14,674 bases of DNA from Deltaproteobacteria bacterium (GCA_024636215.1 JAGXHL010000053.1:1-14674), one strand, 5' to 3'. Shown: positions 6,791 to 14,077, counted from the stretch's first letter. A program made the numbers and translations. Notes: generated by a model not told the origin, from the sequence alone.

Positions 6791-6841
6791 AAACGTCAAT
6801 TGCCGGGGAATGACATGTTTATACACTGCTTAAAAATTTGT

Positions 6842-7342
6842 TCAGATATTCATTGCCGATACGTTCAGCTGTAACGGATAGTCTCCTTTTTCAATCCCCT
6901 GAGGGAGAATCACGCGCAGATCAACGGCGCGGGTTGTTGGCACATTGCTGGCGAGAGCGGCGAAGCGAATCATGTCGCTTCCGGAAGAGGTTCCATTACC
7001 AACCACAACGCGTTCCGGACCGAAGCTTTCGAGGCTCAGATCAATATCGCTGCGCAGGTTGGTTGACAGCTGGATGCTCAGGGAGTTGGGCAGATCGATG
7101 AAGCCTCTCTGGATCGCTTCGGCATCGACTCGGTAGGATGAGATGAGAGGAGTAGCGGTTACATTCAACCATGGCAGGATCCGTGCGCTGACACGGATGG
7201 ACGTACTTGCGGCATTCGCCGGGGAGGGGGAGAGCATCGGAACAACCAGCAACAGAACGGTTAACAAGGGCGCAAGCAAAAGCAGGGCAGTGTGCACCCG
7301 TTTACTGCTTTGACGCGTGTTGTTTTTGGTTCTTGTCAGCAT
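6842..7342 (-). CDS. Unrecognised secreted beta-rich protein under a sigma-54 promoter
   Basis: I do not recognise a named family. The product has about 166 residues: a basic N-terminus (TRTKNNTRQSSKR), a strong hydrophobic segment ALLLLAPLLTVLLLVV and a signal cleavage site near PANA (residue 44). The mature part of about 120 residues has no cysteine and alternates hydrophobic and polar residues as in beta-sandwich proteins (TSIRVSARILPWLNVT, SLSIQLSTNLRSDIDLSLESFG, YPLQLNVSAMNI). Size, secretion and position next to a pilus operon suggest an accessory pilin or surface protein, but SCPU motifs and cysteines are missing. The start at 7342 is preferred for AAGG 8 bases upstream; an ATG at 7375 lacks such a site. 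It is transcribed toward the pilus operon, 550 bp away. Confidence 0.7.
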   Translation of the reverse strand: MLTRTKNNTRQSSKRVHTALLLLAPLLTVLLLVVPMLSPSPANAASTSIRVSARILPWLNVTATPLISSYRVDAEAIQRGFIDLPNSLSIQLSTNLRSDIDLSLESFGPERVVVGNGTSSGSDMIRFAALASNVPTTRAVDLRVILPQGIEKGDYPLQLNVSAMNI

Positions 7343-7436
7343 TGTCTGTACCTTATGTGCTGCAGTCGCAATCATTGGGCTCGGCGACCGGGTGATAATG
7401 TGCTTTTTCTGAACTTGACTCTTGCTTATCTCTATC

Positions 7437-7452
7437 GCAAGCAGTGTGCCAG
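7437..7452 (-). promoter_or_regulatory. Sigma-54 promoter for the secreted protein gene
   Basis: The - strand reads CTGGCACACTGCTTGC. This fits the -24/-12 consensus YTGGCACR-N4-TTGC throughout, with GG and GC exactly 10 bases apart. Start of transcription is expected near 7426, about 85 bases before the chosen ATG. Such promoters need an ATP-driven enhancer-binding activator; one is encoded at 12518-13960. Confidence 0.85.
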
Positions 7453-7516
7453 CTCTTAAAATTGTCTTAACTAGCCGTATTTGCTAAATAATATTGCTTT
7501 TTGCAAAGTGCATTGG

Positions 7517-7533
7517 TGTGCAGAGGTTGAACA
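7517..7533. promoter_or_regulatory. Proximal activator palindrome of the 7437-7452 sigma-54 promoter
   Basis: TGTGCAG-AGG-TTGAACA, an imperfect palindrome of the form TGTKCAN-N3-WTGAACA. Its centre is about 88 bp upstream of the -12 GC. The same arrangement occurs at 10297-10313 before the other sigma-54 promoter. Confidence 0.6.
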
Positions 7534-7591
7534 GCAGAATTGAGACAAATCAGAAGAGTGAAACGCAAGAAGCTGAATTTATAAGGTTATT

Positions 7592-7618
7592 TTGGCTGTT
7601 CAATGCTTGAACAGCCAA
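7592..7618. promoter_or_regulatory. Distal activator palindrome, perfect 12-bp arms
   Basis: Perfect inverted repeat: arm TTGGCTGTTCAA (7592-7603), spacer TGC, arm TTGAACAGCCAA (7607-7618). The core TGTTCAA-TGC-TTGAACA is the best copy of the motif found four times in the window. Its centre is about 168 bp upstream of the -12 element at 7437. No U-run follows on either strand, so it is more likely a protein-binding site than a terminator. Confidence 0.7.
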
Positions 7619-7751
7619 GATGGGGAGTGCACAGAATCAGGAGAGGATTGGAGTCTATATCGGGGTTTGAAATGGGTAACGAAAGCACATGCCGGAACAG
7701 GCGTGTGTAGAGATTATCTCTATCTCTTTGAGGCTTGGCTGTCGCGTACCA

Positions 7752-10049
7752 TTACAGGTTCATCACCCGCGTCAATTCCTCTTGCAGGGCTTCTATCCGG
7801 AAGGGCTTGGCGAGCCTGCCTTTAAATCCGTAGCGACTGAAATCGGCCATGACGTCATCGGAGAAATAGCCGCTGATAACAATGACCTTTGCCTTGGGAT
7901 AAAGGGCAAGCAGCTTTTTGATCGCGTCCTTCCCGCCCATCCCTTTGGGAACGTTTAAATCCATAAAGACAACATCAAAAGGCTTGCCGCTGTTTTCTGC
8001 AGAGATATATTTTGCTAACGCTTCATCTCCATCAGCGGCAGTCTCAACCTGATATCCGCACGTTTCCAGCATCTCCCTGGTTAAAACCCTGATAATCTCT
8101 TCATCATCCATGACCAGCATATGGCCCGACACGGCATCGTTTGAATCTTTGGGATCATTGGCAAAACGCGTTGTGGATATTTTATCTGAAGAGGATTCAG
8201 CAGGCAGATAGACGCTAACGGTTGTGCCGACGCCGGGTTTGGAAACCAGACTGACGTGGCCGTTATGCTTATCAATAATCCTATGCACGATCGATAATCC
8301 CAAGCCTCTGCCCTCAGTCTTGGTCGAATAAAAAATGTCGAAAACCTTCGACACTTCCTCCGCCGTGAGTCCCGAACCTTGGTCGCTTATACAGACTTCA
8401 ACAAAATTTCCTGATAAATCAGGAGCATTGTCAAGCTTGATATCAGAGATATTCTGCGCATCAATATGCAGAGTGCCTCCTTCAGGCATGGCGTGTATGG
8501 AATTGATCAATAGATTGCTGAAAACCTGGGATAATTGACTTCGATCTCCTCTGATCTGCCATAGTTCTTCCGGCAAAGTCGTGACGATTATAATGTTTTC
8601 AGATTTGTTGCTGAGCTTTATTGCATCGTGAATAACTTGTGCAAGATCGGTCTGTTCCAGTAAGGGATGACCGCCTTTGGCGAAAGTCAGGAGCTGCTGA
8701 GTCAGATTAATCCCCACGTCAAAGCTCTGTGTCGCCGCAACCAGTCGGGGATGGGCAGGGTGATCTTTGTCAAGTTTCATCATCGCCAGCTGGATGTTGC
8801 CGAACAAGCCTGTAAACAGATTGTTGAAGTCGTGGGCAAGGCCTCCAGCCAGGATGGCGATAGCTTCCAGCTTCCGGGATTTCAGCAGCTCCTCCTGCAG
8901 GCGGATCTGTTCGCTCATGTTTTGAAATATCAGGACCACACCGGAGATCTCGCCGTCTGCATCGATGATGGGCGCGGCGTTGTGGGCAATGCGGTGCTCA
9001 GCTCCGGAGGTGTCGATCAATATGGCTTCGCCTGCCAAGCCCGACGTCTCACCGGTCGCAAGGATCGGCTCGGTCGGGTCGGCCATTGTCTGGCGCGATC
9101 GGGGATGGATAATTTTGAAGACTTCACTGAGCGGCCTGCCGATAGCATCTTTCGAGCGCCAGCCGGAGAGCTTCTCGGCAACCGGGTTCAATTGTATAAC
9201 CCGTCCGTTGCGGTCGGTAGAGATGACCCCATCACCGATGGAGTTAAGTGTCAGGCGCAAATTCTTTTCAGTTTCCCACAACACTGCCTCGGCTTGTTCG
9301 CGTTTATGAACGCGCCGCCTGATGTTCCAGGCAGCGCGGCCGATGACGATCAGACCAGTCAGCCAGATCAGCGCGTAGATCAGGATCATGGTACCCATGC
9401 GCTGATGCGTCGGTGCCCAGAGTGGCTCAAGCGGCACCGCCACACTGATACCGCTGCGCATCTCGCCGAGCTTGTAGCCCTGTTTTTCGTGACATTTCAG
9501 ACAGGAGGCTTCAGTCTTCATTGGCATGATCAGGCGCAGGTATTCCGCCTCTTCGATCCGCGTGATTTCGGACGCCTCGGGAACACCTCGCAGAAATGAC
9601 CGGAGCGCTTCGGCTTCCCAGGCATCCGGGGCATTTCCCGGACGGAGCGGATCGAAGCTGGTAAGGTTCGCGCGGAGGCCGTAAACCTCAAGCCCCAGTT
9701 CGTGCACCTGACGGGTCATGTCGGCCGGATTGATCAGTGTCAGCTGCTGGCCGTCCGTGGTGGTCACGTCACGGTGTTCCACATCCGCCAGGTAAGGGTT
9801 GGGCGGAGTCTCTTCCGTTACGGGAACGTAGACACCGCCTTGCTTTGCCGCCCAGAGACGGTAGGCCATGTCCTTTGCAATGATTTGCTTTGCCTGGGTG
9901 TAGGCAATCTCCTGGACATGTTCGTATTGTTCCCTTATGTGCCAGGTGCAGATCAGGGCGATCGTCATTGTCCATACCACTGCAAGGATAAAGATGGTGC
10001 GCTTCAGGTGCAGCGACTGGTTAGGTGTTCTGGTTGTTTTGCTCTTCAA
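7752..10049 (-). CDS. Membrane hybrid sensor histidine kinase with c-type haem domain
   Basis: Inner-membrane sensor kinase. With the TTG start at 10049 (AAGGGA 6 bases upstream) it has 765 residues; the frame stays open upstream, with an ATG at 10115 and a TTG at 10226, but neither has a ribosome site. Layout: transmembrane helix about 18-38; periplasmic DUF3365/Tll0287-like domain about 40-215 with CLKCH at 183-187, a covalent haem c motif; transmembrane helix about 218-240; PAS domain about 265-380; HisKA with phospho-acceptor H406 in GGLAHDFNN; ATPase domain with N-box NLLINSIHA, DQGSG and GRGLGLSIV; C-terminal receiver about 643-763 with phospho-acceptor D697 in FMDLNVP and K748. The haem suggests sensing of redox state or a small ligand at the periplasmic face. 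No HPt domain is seen. It is divergent from the HD-GYP operon and close to an NtrC-type regulator, a plausible partner. Confidence 0.92.
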   Translation of the reverse strand: MKSKTTRTPNQSLHLKRTIFILAVVWTMTIALICTWHIREQYEHVQEIAYTQAKQIIAKDMAYRLWAAKQGGVYVPVTEETPPNPYLADVEHRDVTTTDGQQLTLINPADMTRQVHELGLEVYGLRANLTSFDPLRPGNAPDAWEAEALRSFLRGVPEASEITRIEEAEYLRLIMPMKTEASCLKCHEKQGYKLGEMRSGISVAVPLEPLWAPTHQRMGTMILIYALIWLTGLIVIGRAAWNIRRRVHKREQAEAVLWETEKNLRLTLNSIGDGVISTDRNGRVIQLNPVAEKLSGWRSKDAIGRPLSEVFKIIHPRSRQTMADPTEPILATGETSGLAGEAILIDTSGAEHRIAHNAAPIIDADGEISGVVLIFQNMSEQIRLQEELLKSRKLEAIAILAGGLAHDFNNLFTGLFGNIQLAMMKLDKDHPAHPRLVAATQSFDVGINLTQQLLTFAKGGHPLLEQTDLAQVIHDAIKLSNKSENIIIVTTLPEELWQIRGDRSQLSQVFSNLLINSIHAMPEGGTLHIDAQNISDIKLDNAPDLSGNFVEVCISDQGSGLTAEEVSKVFDIFYSTKTEGRGLGLSIVHRIIDKHNGHVSLVSKPGVGTTVSVYLPAESSSDKISTTRFANDPKDSNDAVSGHMLVMDDEEIIRVLTREMLETCGYQVETAADGDEALAKYISAENSGKPFDVVFMDLNVPKGMGGKDAIKKLLALYPKAKVIVISGYFSDDVMADFSRYGFKGRLAKPFRIEALQEELTRVMNL

Positions 10050-10219
10050 GACATATCCCTTGTTTCCTGCAAAATATCCGATGATGAATCGCACTGCGAT
10101 TCTCTGCCTGAGCATGCTGGAGCGGCAGTGCGCTATTTGCACGTGAAAATCCGAAACATCATTGCTCGCATTAATCGTAAAAACCAAGCTTTTTTGCCAG
10201 AAGCTGTCTAGTAAGCCAC

Positions 10220-10236
10220 TGTGCAAGAATTGAACA
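10220..10236. promoter_or_regulatory. Distal activator palindrome of the HD-GYP operon promoter
   Basis: TGTGCAA-GAA-TTGAACA, centred about 163 bp upstream of the -12 GC at 10390-10391. It also lies just downstream of the expected start of kinase transcription (about 10246), where a bound protein could block the kinase gene. Confidence 0.62.
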
Positions 10237-10252
10237 CTAAATAAGCCCAGTC

Positions 10253-10258
10253 ATTATA
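10253..10258 (-). promoter_or_regulatory. Candidate -10 box of the kinase gene
   Basis: A perfect TATAAT on the - strand, about 200 bases before the chosen kinase start. No convincing -35 box is seen at 16-18 bp, so an activator or a different start is possible. Confidence 0.35.
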
Positions 10259-10296
10259 AATAGTTGGGTCAGAAAGCGACGAATTGTTCATAAAGC

Positions 10297-10313
10297 TGTG
10301 CATGGAATGAACA
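10297..10313. promoter_or_regulatory. Proximal activator palindrome of the HD-GYP operon promoter
   Basis: TGTGCAT-GGA-ATGAACA, centred about 86 bp upstream of the -12 GC. It has the same core and nearly the same distance as the site at 7517-7533 before the other sigma-54 promoter. Confidence 0.62.
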
Positions 10314-10375
10314 GGGCGATAATATGTGAGAGTTAAAAATGCATGTTATTACAGGTAATTACAATATTTCCCGGC

Positions 10376-10391
10376 TTGGCACACGACTTGC
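10376..10391 (+). promoter_or_regulatory. Sigma-54 promoter of the HD-GYP/PilZ operon
   Basis: TTGGCACACGACTTGC: full -24/-12 match (TTGGCACR-N4-TTGC) with 10 bases between GG and GC. Transcription would begin near 10403, directly ahead of the 7-bp repeat block, giving a leader of about 110 bases. Confidence 0.87.
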
Positions 10392-10405
10392 GGGGGGGTA
10401 TGACG

Positions 10406-10475
10406 TAAGACTTAAGAAGTAAGTCGTAAGACATAAAATTTAAAACTTAAAACTTAAAACTTAAAACTTAAAACT
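10406..10475 (+). repeat. Ten tandem 7-bp units (TAAGACT to TAAAACT) in the operon leader
   Basis: Starting at 10406 the units are TAAGACT, TAAGAAG, TAAGTCG, TAAGACA, TAAAATT and then five identical TAAAACT. The register is unbroken for 70 bp. The last five are perfect copies and the first four have diverged, which suggests growth by slippage at the downstream end. The array starts a few bases after the predicted transcription start, and its first part can form a small hairpin (GACTTA/TAAGTC, 10409-10425). Confidence 0.9.
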
Positions 10476-10513
10476 TTTGATACGCCCATCCACGGGAAAA
10501 AAGGGGTTGCACC

Positions 10514-11695
10514 ATGAGAAATAATTACGCCAATGCAGTCGTTGCCATCGTTGACGATGACCAGAATATCCTTCAGTTCCTGAGTGGACTACTCGAGGAG
10601 TACGGGCTCAAGGCGCATGTGTTCAACGACAGCCTCAAGGCGCTCGAAAGCTTTAAGAAAGAGTCTTTCGACCTGGTGGTTACAGACTTCAGAATGCCCA
10701 AAATAAGCGGTTTGCAACTGCTCAGCGCCATCCACGAATACGACGCCGATCTTCCGGTGATTATCATGACTGGTTATGCCGACATGAGCGTCGCGGTGAA
10801 AGCCGTGGAACAGCGTGCTTTTGAGCTGATCCTGAAACCCTTTCAGGCACAGCCTTTCATCGATGCCGTCAGGCGTGGTCTGGAAGCGAGCAGTGCCTCG
10901 CGTGAAAAAAAGAAGTTTGTGGATGAACTTGAGAAAGCGGTTCAGTCGCGGACCGCCGAGCTCTCATCATCACTGGCCAAGATGGATTCCATGAACCGCG
11001 AGATGATCAAACGTCTCTGCGTGGCGGCTGAACAGCGTGACGAAGATACTGGCGCGCATATCTCGCGCATCGCCCATTATGTCCAATGTCTCGCCCTGGA
11101 ACTCGGTCTGCCGGAGAGTGAGTCGCAGACGCTGGCTCTGGCCAGCACCATGCATGATATTGGCAAAATCGGCATCAGCGATGCGGTTCTGTTCAAGCCG
11201 GGTTCGCTTACCTCAGAAGAGTTCACCACTATCAAGAGCCACACCACGATCGGCAAGCGAATTCTCGAGGGATCGTCGTTCCATCTGCTGACCAGGGCGG
11301 CTTCGATTGCCCAGAACCATCATGAGCGGTGGGATGGAACCGGCTATCCACGCGGCCTTCGGGGTGGGAACATCCCCATGGATGGCAGGATCGTGATGCT
11401 GGCGGATCAATATGACGCGCTTCGCAGTGAACGTCCTTATAAAAAGGCCTTCAGCCATGAGCAAGCATTCGAAATCATAACCAGAGGCGACGGCCGCACC
11501 ATGCCCGAGCATTTTGACCCGGACATCATGGCGGCATTCATTCGGGCTGCCCCGGCTTTCGAAAAAATCCATGCCGACTGCCTGGAATCGTTTGCCAACC
11601 ACAACCTGTTGCTGTCGTTTGCCGGTCAGGAAAAAATTGCCAACCCGCTCTCAATGTCCTATCAGTTTGAACAACTCTGTTTGCAGGCTATCTGA
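10514..11695 (+). CDS. Response regulator with HD-GYP domain (predicted c-di-GMP phosphodiesterase)
   Basis: RpfG-like protein of 393 residues that should hydrolyse c-di-GMP in the cytoplasm when its receiver is phosphorylated. The receiver (about 8-122) has DDD 14-16, phospho-acceptor D58 in VTDFRMP, T86 in IIMTGYAD and K108. A short coiled coil (about 130-165) leads to the HD-GYP domain (about 165-350). All catalytic motifs are present: H182 in GAHISR, HDIGKIG (214-220), KSHTTIG with H243, [11 protein letters not shown] (269-279) and the [13 protein letters not shown] segment (298-310). The start has AGGGG 7 bases upstream. It is the first gene of a two-gene operon behind a sigma-54 promoter; the PilZ gene follows after 10 bp. 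Some HD-GYP proteins also act on cGAMP, so substrate choice is inferred from the family. Confidence 0.94.
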   Translation: MRNNYANAVVAIVDDDQNILQFLSGLLEEYGLKAHVFNDSLKALESFKKESFDLVVTDFRMPKISGLQLLSAIHEYDADLPVIIMTGYADMSVAVKAVEQRAFELILKPFQAQPFIDAVRRGLEASSASREKKKFVDELEKAVQSRTAELSSSLAKMDSMNREMIKRLCVAAEQRDEDTGAHISRIAHYVQCLALELGLPESESQTLALASTMHDIGKIGISDAVLFKPGSLTSEEFTTIKSHTTIGKRILEGSSFHLLTRAASIAQNHHERWDGTGYPRGLRGGNIPMDGRIVMLADQYDALRSERPYKKAFSHEQAFEIITRGDGRTMPEHFDPDIMAAFIRAAPAFEKIHADCLESFANHNLLLSFAGQEKIANPLSMSYQFEQLCLQAI

Positions 11696-11705
11696 AGGGG
11701 AGAAG

Positions 11706-12497
11706 ATGATGAACTTACGAGTCCAGATTGCAGATCATTACAGTACGGAAAATCCTCCGGCGCAGTTCGCTGCCGAGAAAAAGGTTCTCCTGGTCGATGA
11801 CATCAACTTCTTTATTGAAGTCCAGAAGTCTGCCCTGGGCCGGCTGGAAAATTTTAAGACGCTGACTGCCCACAGTGGAATTGAAGCCCTTCGTGTTATC
11901 CAGAAAGAGCGTCCCGATCTCGTTTATATGGATCTGTACATGGACAACATGGATGGCGATGAATGCTGCAGGATCATCAAGGAGACATACGGTTCAAGTA
12001 TTGCAGTCGTCATGTTGACCCATGGCGGATCTGTGGATGATTTTGAACGCTGCTGGGACTCGGGTTGCGATGGCATCATCGTCAAGCCGATCAATCATCA
12101 TCTGTTCATCGCTACTACAAAAAAATACCTGAGTATGCCGTCGAACGTCAATCGGTGTGCCGGAATCCGTCATTCGGCACGGATAAAGGTCAAATACGAA
12201 ACCGGCCTGCAGGAGACTCTTACTGATTATTCGGTCAATTTGAGCACCGGCGGCCTGTTTTTGAAAACCAACTATGTTTTGCCGGTCGACACAAAATTCC
12301 TGATCGAATTTACCGTGCCTGTCCGGCCCGCGCCGATCTGCTGCAAGGCACGGGTTGCGTGGATCAACGAACCAGGGAAGCTCTTCAAGCAGGATATGCC
12401 GCCGGGGATGGGATTACAGTTCATTGAAATTTCCCTCAGCGATATCGATGCGATCAGGGAATATCTCAGCGGTGGGAGGTTGATCGCCTCCTGGTAA
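11706..12497 (+). CDS. Response regulator with C-terminal PilZ c-di-GMP-binding domain
   Basis: Two-domain protein of 263 residues. The receiver (about 25-142) has LLVDD (28-32), phospho-acceptor D76 in YMDLYMD, T105 and K127 in IVKPI. The PilZ domain (about 150-255) shows both c-di-GMP contact motifs: RxxxR as RHSAR (155-159) and (D/N)xSxxG as NLSTGG (178-183), followed by GMGLQF near 234-239. It is therefore likely a receptor that reads the c-di-GMP level set in part by the HD-GYP enzyme encoded just upstream. The layout resembles the TIGR02266 PilZ group described from deltaproteobacteria (family knowledge). The frame is open upstream to 11514 inside the previous gene, but AAGGGGAG just before the ATG ATG pair at 11706/11709 marks the true start. 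Its partner protein is unknown; motility or surface attachment is the usual role of such receptors. Confidence 0.92.
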   Translation: MMNLRVQIADHYSTENPPAQFAAEKKVLLVDDINFFIEVQKSALGRLENFKTLTAHSGIEALRVIQKERPDLVYMDLYMDNMDGDECCRIIKETYGSSIAVVMLTHGGSVDDFERCWDSGCDGIIVKPINHHLFIATTKKYLSMPSNVNRCAGIRHSARIKVKYETGLQETLTDYSVNLSTGGLFLKTNYVLPVDTKFLIEFTVPVRPAPICCKARVAWINEPGKLFKQDMPPGMGLQFIEISLSDIDAIREYLSGGRLIASW

Positions 12498-12517
12498 GTC
12501 GCAAAGCTGACTGAGTC

Positions 12518-13960
12518 TTAAGTTGCCTCTTGCGCTGCATCATCACCCGCTTCCAATCGCTTGCGCAGAGTGTTCCGGCTGATACCCAGCAATTTTGCTG
12601 CGGCAACCTGGTTGTTGTCATGGTGAATCATGGCCAGTTCGACGAGGTGCTGCTCCAGCTTTGAACTGAGCAGTCGATAAATAGAGCCTGAATGGTTGAT
12701 GCACAATTCGGGAAAAACTCTTTTTAGATATTCTCTGAAAAGATCTAACTCGTTGCTGTTGCCGAATCCCTGCTGGGTTTTCTCTTGATGGAGTTGGCTG
12801 AAGTCGTCAGGTTGTAAAACCTCACCGGTCGTAAATACTACCGCTGCACTGATGGCATTTTTTAACTCCCTGATATTCCCCTTCCAATGTAGCGATGACA
12901 GGAACTGTAAGGTTTCAGGTGTAACACGGAGGTTCTTCTTGCCGTACTTGGCCGCGTTCTGCCTGACAAAAAGATCGATCAGCAGGGGGATATCCTTCTG
13001 CCTCTCCCGCAAAGGCGGGATATGGAAACTGACGACCTGTAGTCGATAGAACAAGTCAAGCCTGAATCTTCCCTTGTTGACTTCATCCTGCAGATTACGG
13101 TTGGCCGCGGCAATAATCCGTATATCTGTGTGAATCTCTTCATTTCCGCCAACACGCTGGAAGGACATGTTTTCCAGAACGCGCAGTAGTTTGCTCTGGT
13201 TGAGCAGGCTCATTTCGGAAATCTCGTCGAGAAACAGGGTGCCGCCGTTGCACTGCTCGAATTTGCCGATGCGGCGTGTGTGCGCATCAGTAAATGCGCC
13301 TTTCTCATGACCGAACAGATCGCTTTCAAGCAGATTCTCCGGCATAGCCGCACAGTTGACGGCGAGAAACGGTCGATGCTTTCTGGCTGAATTGGTATAA
13401 ATGGCGCGTGCCAGAAGTTCCTTACCTGTACCGCTTTCACCTTCTATCAAGACCGTTTCGTCTGAGGTCGCAACCCTGCCGATCTTTTTCCAGATCTCCA
13501 TCATCTGAGGTGATGAACCGATCATGATGTCTTCATCGGGCGAATCGTAAAATATCTCCGAGGGCTCACGGGAGAATTTAACCTTGCGGCTCAACAGGTT
13601 TGAGGCCAATCCCTTGGTAACCACTTCTTGTACTTCAAGAATATTGAAGGGTTTTGCGAGATAGTCAAAAGCACCGAATTTCATCGCTTCGATGGCATTC
13701 TGGGTGGTGTTGTAGCCTGTCGCAATGATGACAGAAATCTTGCTGTCAATCTGTTTGGCCTCTTTCAGGATTTCCAGGCCCGATTTTCCCGGCAGATTGA
13801 TGTCAACAATGGCAACATTGGGGCGATGTTCTCTGATGATGTTCAGCCCGGGTTCACTGGCCGTCGCCAAAAAGATCTCAAAGCTCTGATCTTCGAAGAT
13901 GCCTTTAAGAACGTCACGGATAACCGGATCGTCGTCAATTATCAGTAGTTTAGCGACCAT
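12518..13960 (-). CDS. NtrC-family sigma-54-dependent response regulator
   Basis: Enhancer-binding activator of 480 residues that uses ATP hydrolysis to open sigma-54 promoters. Receiver (1-120): IIDDD (7-11), phospho-acceptor D53 in IVDINLPG, T81, K103. AAA+ domain (about 146-385): Walker A GESGTGKE (174-181), sigma-54 contact loop GAFTDA (221-226), Walker B GGTLFLDE (239-246) and the arginine-rich FRLDLFYRL segment. C-terminal Fis-type helix-turn-helix: NNQVAAAKLLGISRNTLRKRL (449-469). The contact loop reads GAFTDA, not the usual GAFTGA, a tolerated variant in the family. The start at 13960 is preferred (GGAAAG 5 bases before); an ATG at 14074 has no ribosome site and sits at the predicted transcription start. 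The gene converges with the PilZ operon, leaving a 20-bp gap. Confidence 0.94.
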   Translation of the reverse strand: MVAKLLIIDDDPVIRDVLKGIFEDQSFEIFLATASEPGLNIIREHRPNVAIVDINLPGKSGLEILKEAKQIDSKISVIIATGYNTTQNAIEAMKFGAFDYLAKPFNILEVQEVVTKGLASNLLSRKVKFSREPSEIFYDSPDEDIMIGSSPQMMEIWKKIGRVATSDETVLIEGESGTGKELLARAIYTNSARKHRPFLAVNCAAMPENLLESDLFGHEKGAFTDAHTRRIGKFEQCNGGTLFLDEISEMSLLNQSKLLRVLENMSFQRVGGNEEIHTDIRIIAAANRNLQDEVNKGRFRLDLFYRLQVVSFHIPPLRERQKDIPLLIDLFVRQNAAKYGKKNLRVTPETLQFLSSLHWKGNIRELKNAISAAVVFTTGEVLQPDDFSQLHQEKTQQGFGNSNELDLFREYLKRVFPELCINHSGSIYRLLSSKLEQHLVELAMIHHDNNQVAAAKLLGISRNTLRKRLEAGDDAAQEAT

Positions 13961-14030
13961 TAATGCTTTCCGTTCTGTGTTGCCGGTAACTTGGGCTGAT
14001 GGTTGAGTGTTTGCTAAAAAAACGAGCTTG

Positions 14031-14049
14031 TCTTTGTCTGTCTTTGTCG
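14031..14049. repeat. Two tandem copies of a TCTTTGTC unit
   Basis: TCTTTGTCTG followed by TCTTTGTCGT, in the untranslated leader of the sigma-54 activator. Short, and possibly without function. Confidence 0.45.
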
Positions 14050-14077
14050 TGATTTCTGGTTGATCGAAAACCATCCA

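Larger units (their letters stand above)
6292..6841. other. 550-bp regulatory gap: pilus operon leader and promoters
   Basis: No protein gene is seen. On the - strand it holds, in transcription order: TGTGCA-type repeats (6761-6790), a sigma-54-like site (6590-6605), a sigma-70-like site (6526-6554), the GEMM-I aptamer (6418-6505) and its terminator (6358-6394). Other small symmetric stretches are ATAGAG-A-CTCTAT at 6680-6692 and CTTTGCG-GA-CGCAAAG at 6645-6660, whose roles are unknown. Confidence 0.7.
7343..7751. other. 409-bp regulatory gap between kinase 3' end and secreted protein gene
   Basis: No gene is seen. It contains a sigma-54 promoter (7437-7452) and two upstream palindromes (7517-7533 and 7592-7618) for the secreted protein gene. 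Near the kinase 3' end, an imperfect hairpin at about 7687-7710 (GCACATGCC / GGCGTGTGT arms) may weakly terminate the kinase transcript, though it has two mismatches on that strand and only a short U-run. Confidence 0.6.
10050..10513. other. 464-bp divergent regulatory region
   Basis: No gene is assigned. It carries the kinase leader with a -10 candidate (10253-10258), two palindromes (10220-10236 and 10297-10313), a sigma-54 promoter facing right (10376-10391) and a block of ten 7-bp repeats (10406-10475) in the leader of the HD-GYP gene. A lone half-site TGTTCAT lies at 10285-10291. If the kinase used a start at 10115 or 10226, the left part would be coding. Confidence 0.65.

Noticed and set aside
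7592..7618. Perfect inverted repeat as terminator of the kinase gene
   Set aside because: No U-run follows on the - strand and the site is 134 bp past the stop. The core recurs at three other places near sigma-54 promoters, so a binding site is the better reading.
8667..9599. 310-codon open frame on the + strand opposite the kinase
   Set aside because: It is antisense to well-conserved kinase domains, has no recognisable motif and no start signals.
10406..10475. CRISPR array
   Set aside because: Units are 7 bp and contiguous without spacers, so this is a simple tandem repeat.
13961..14074. 38-residue N-terminal extension of the sigma-54 activator
   Set aside because: The ATG at 14074 has no ribosome site and lies at or before the predicted transcription start. 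Receiver domains of this family begin right at the ATG at 13960.
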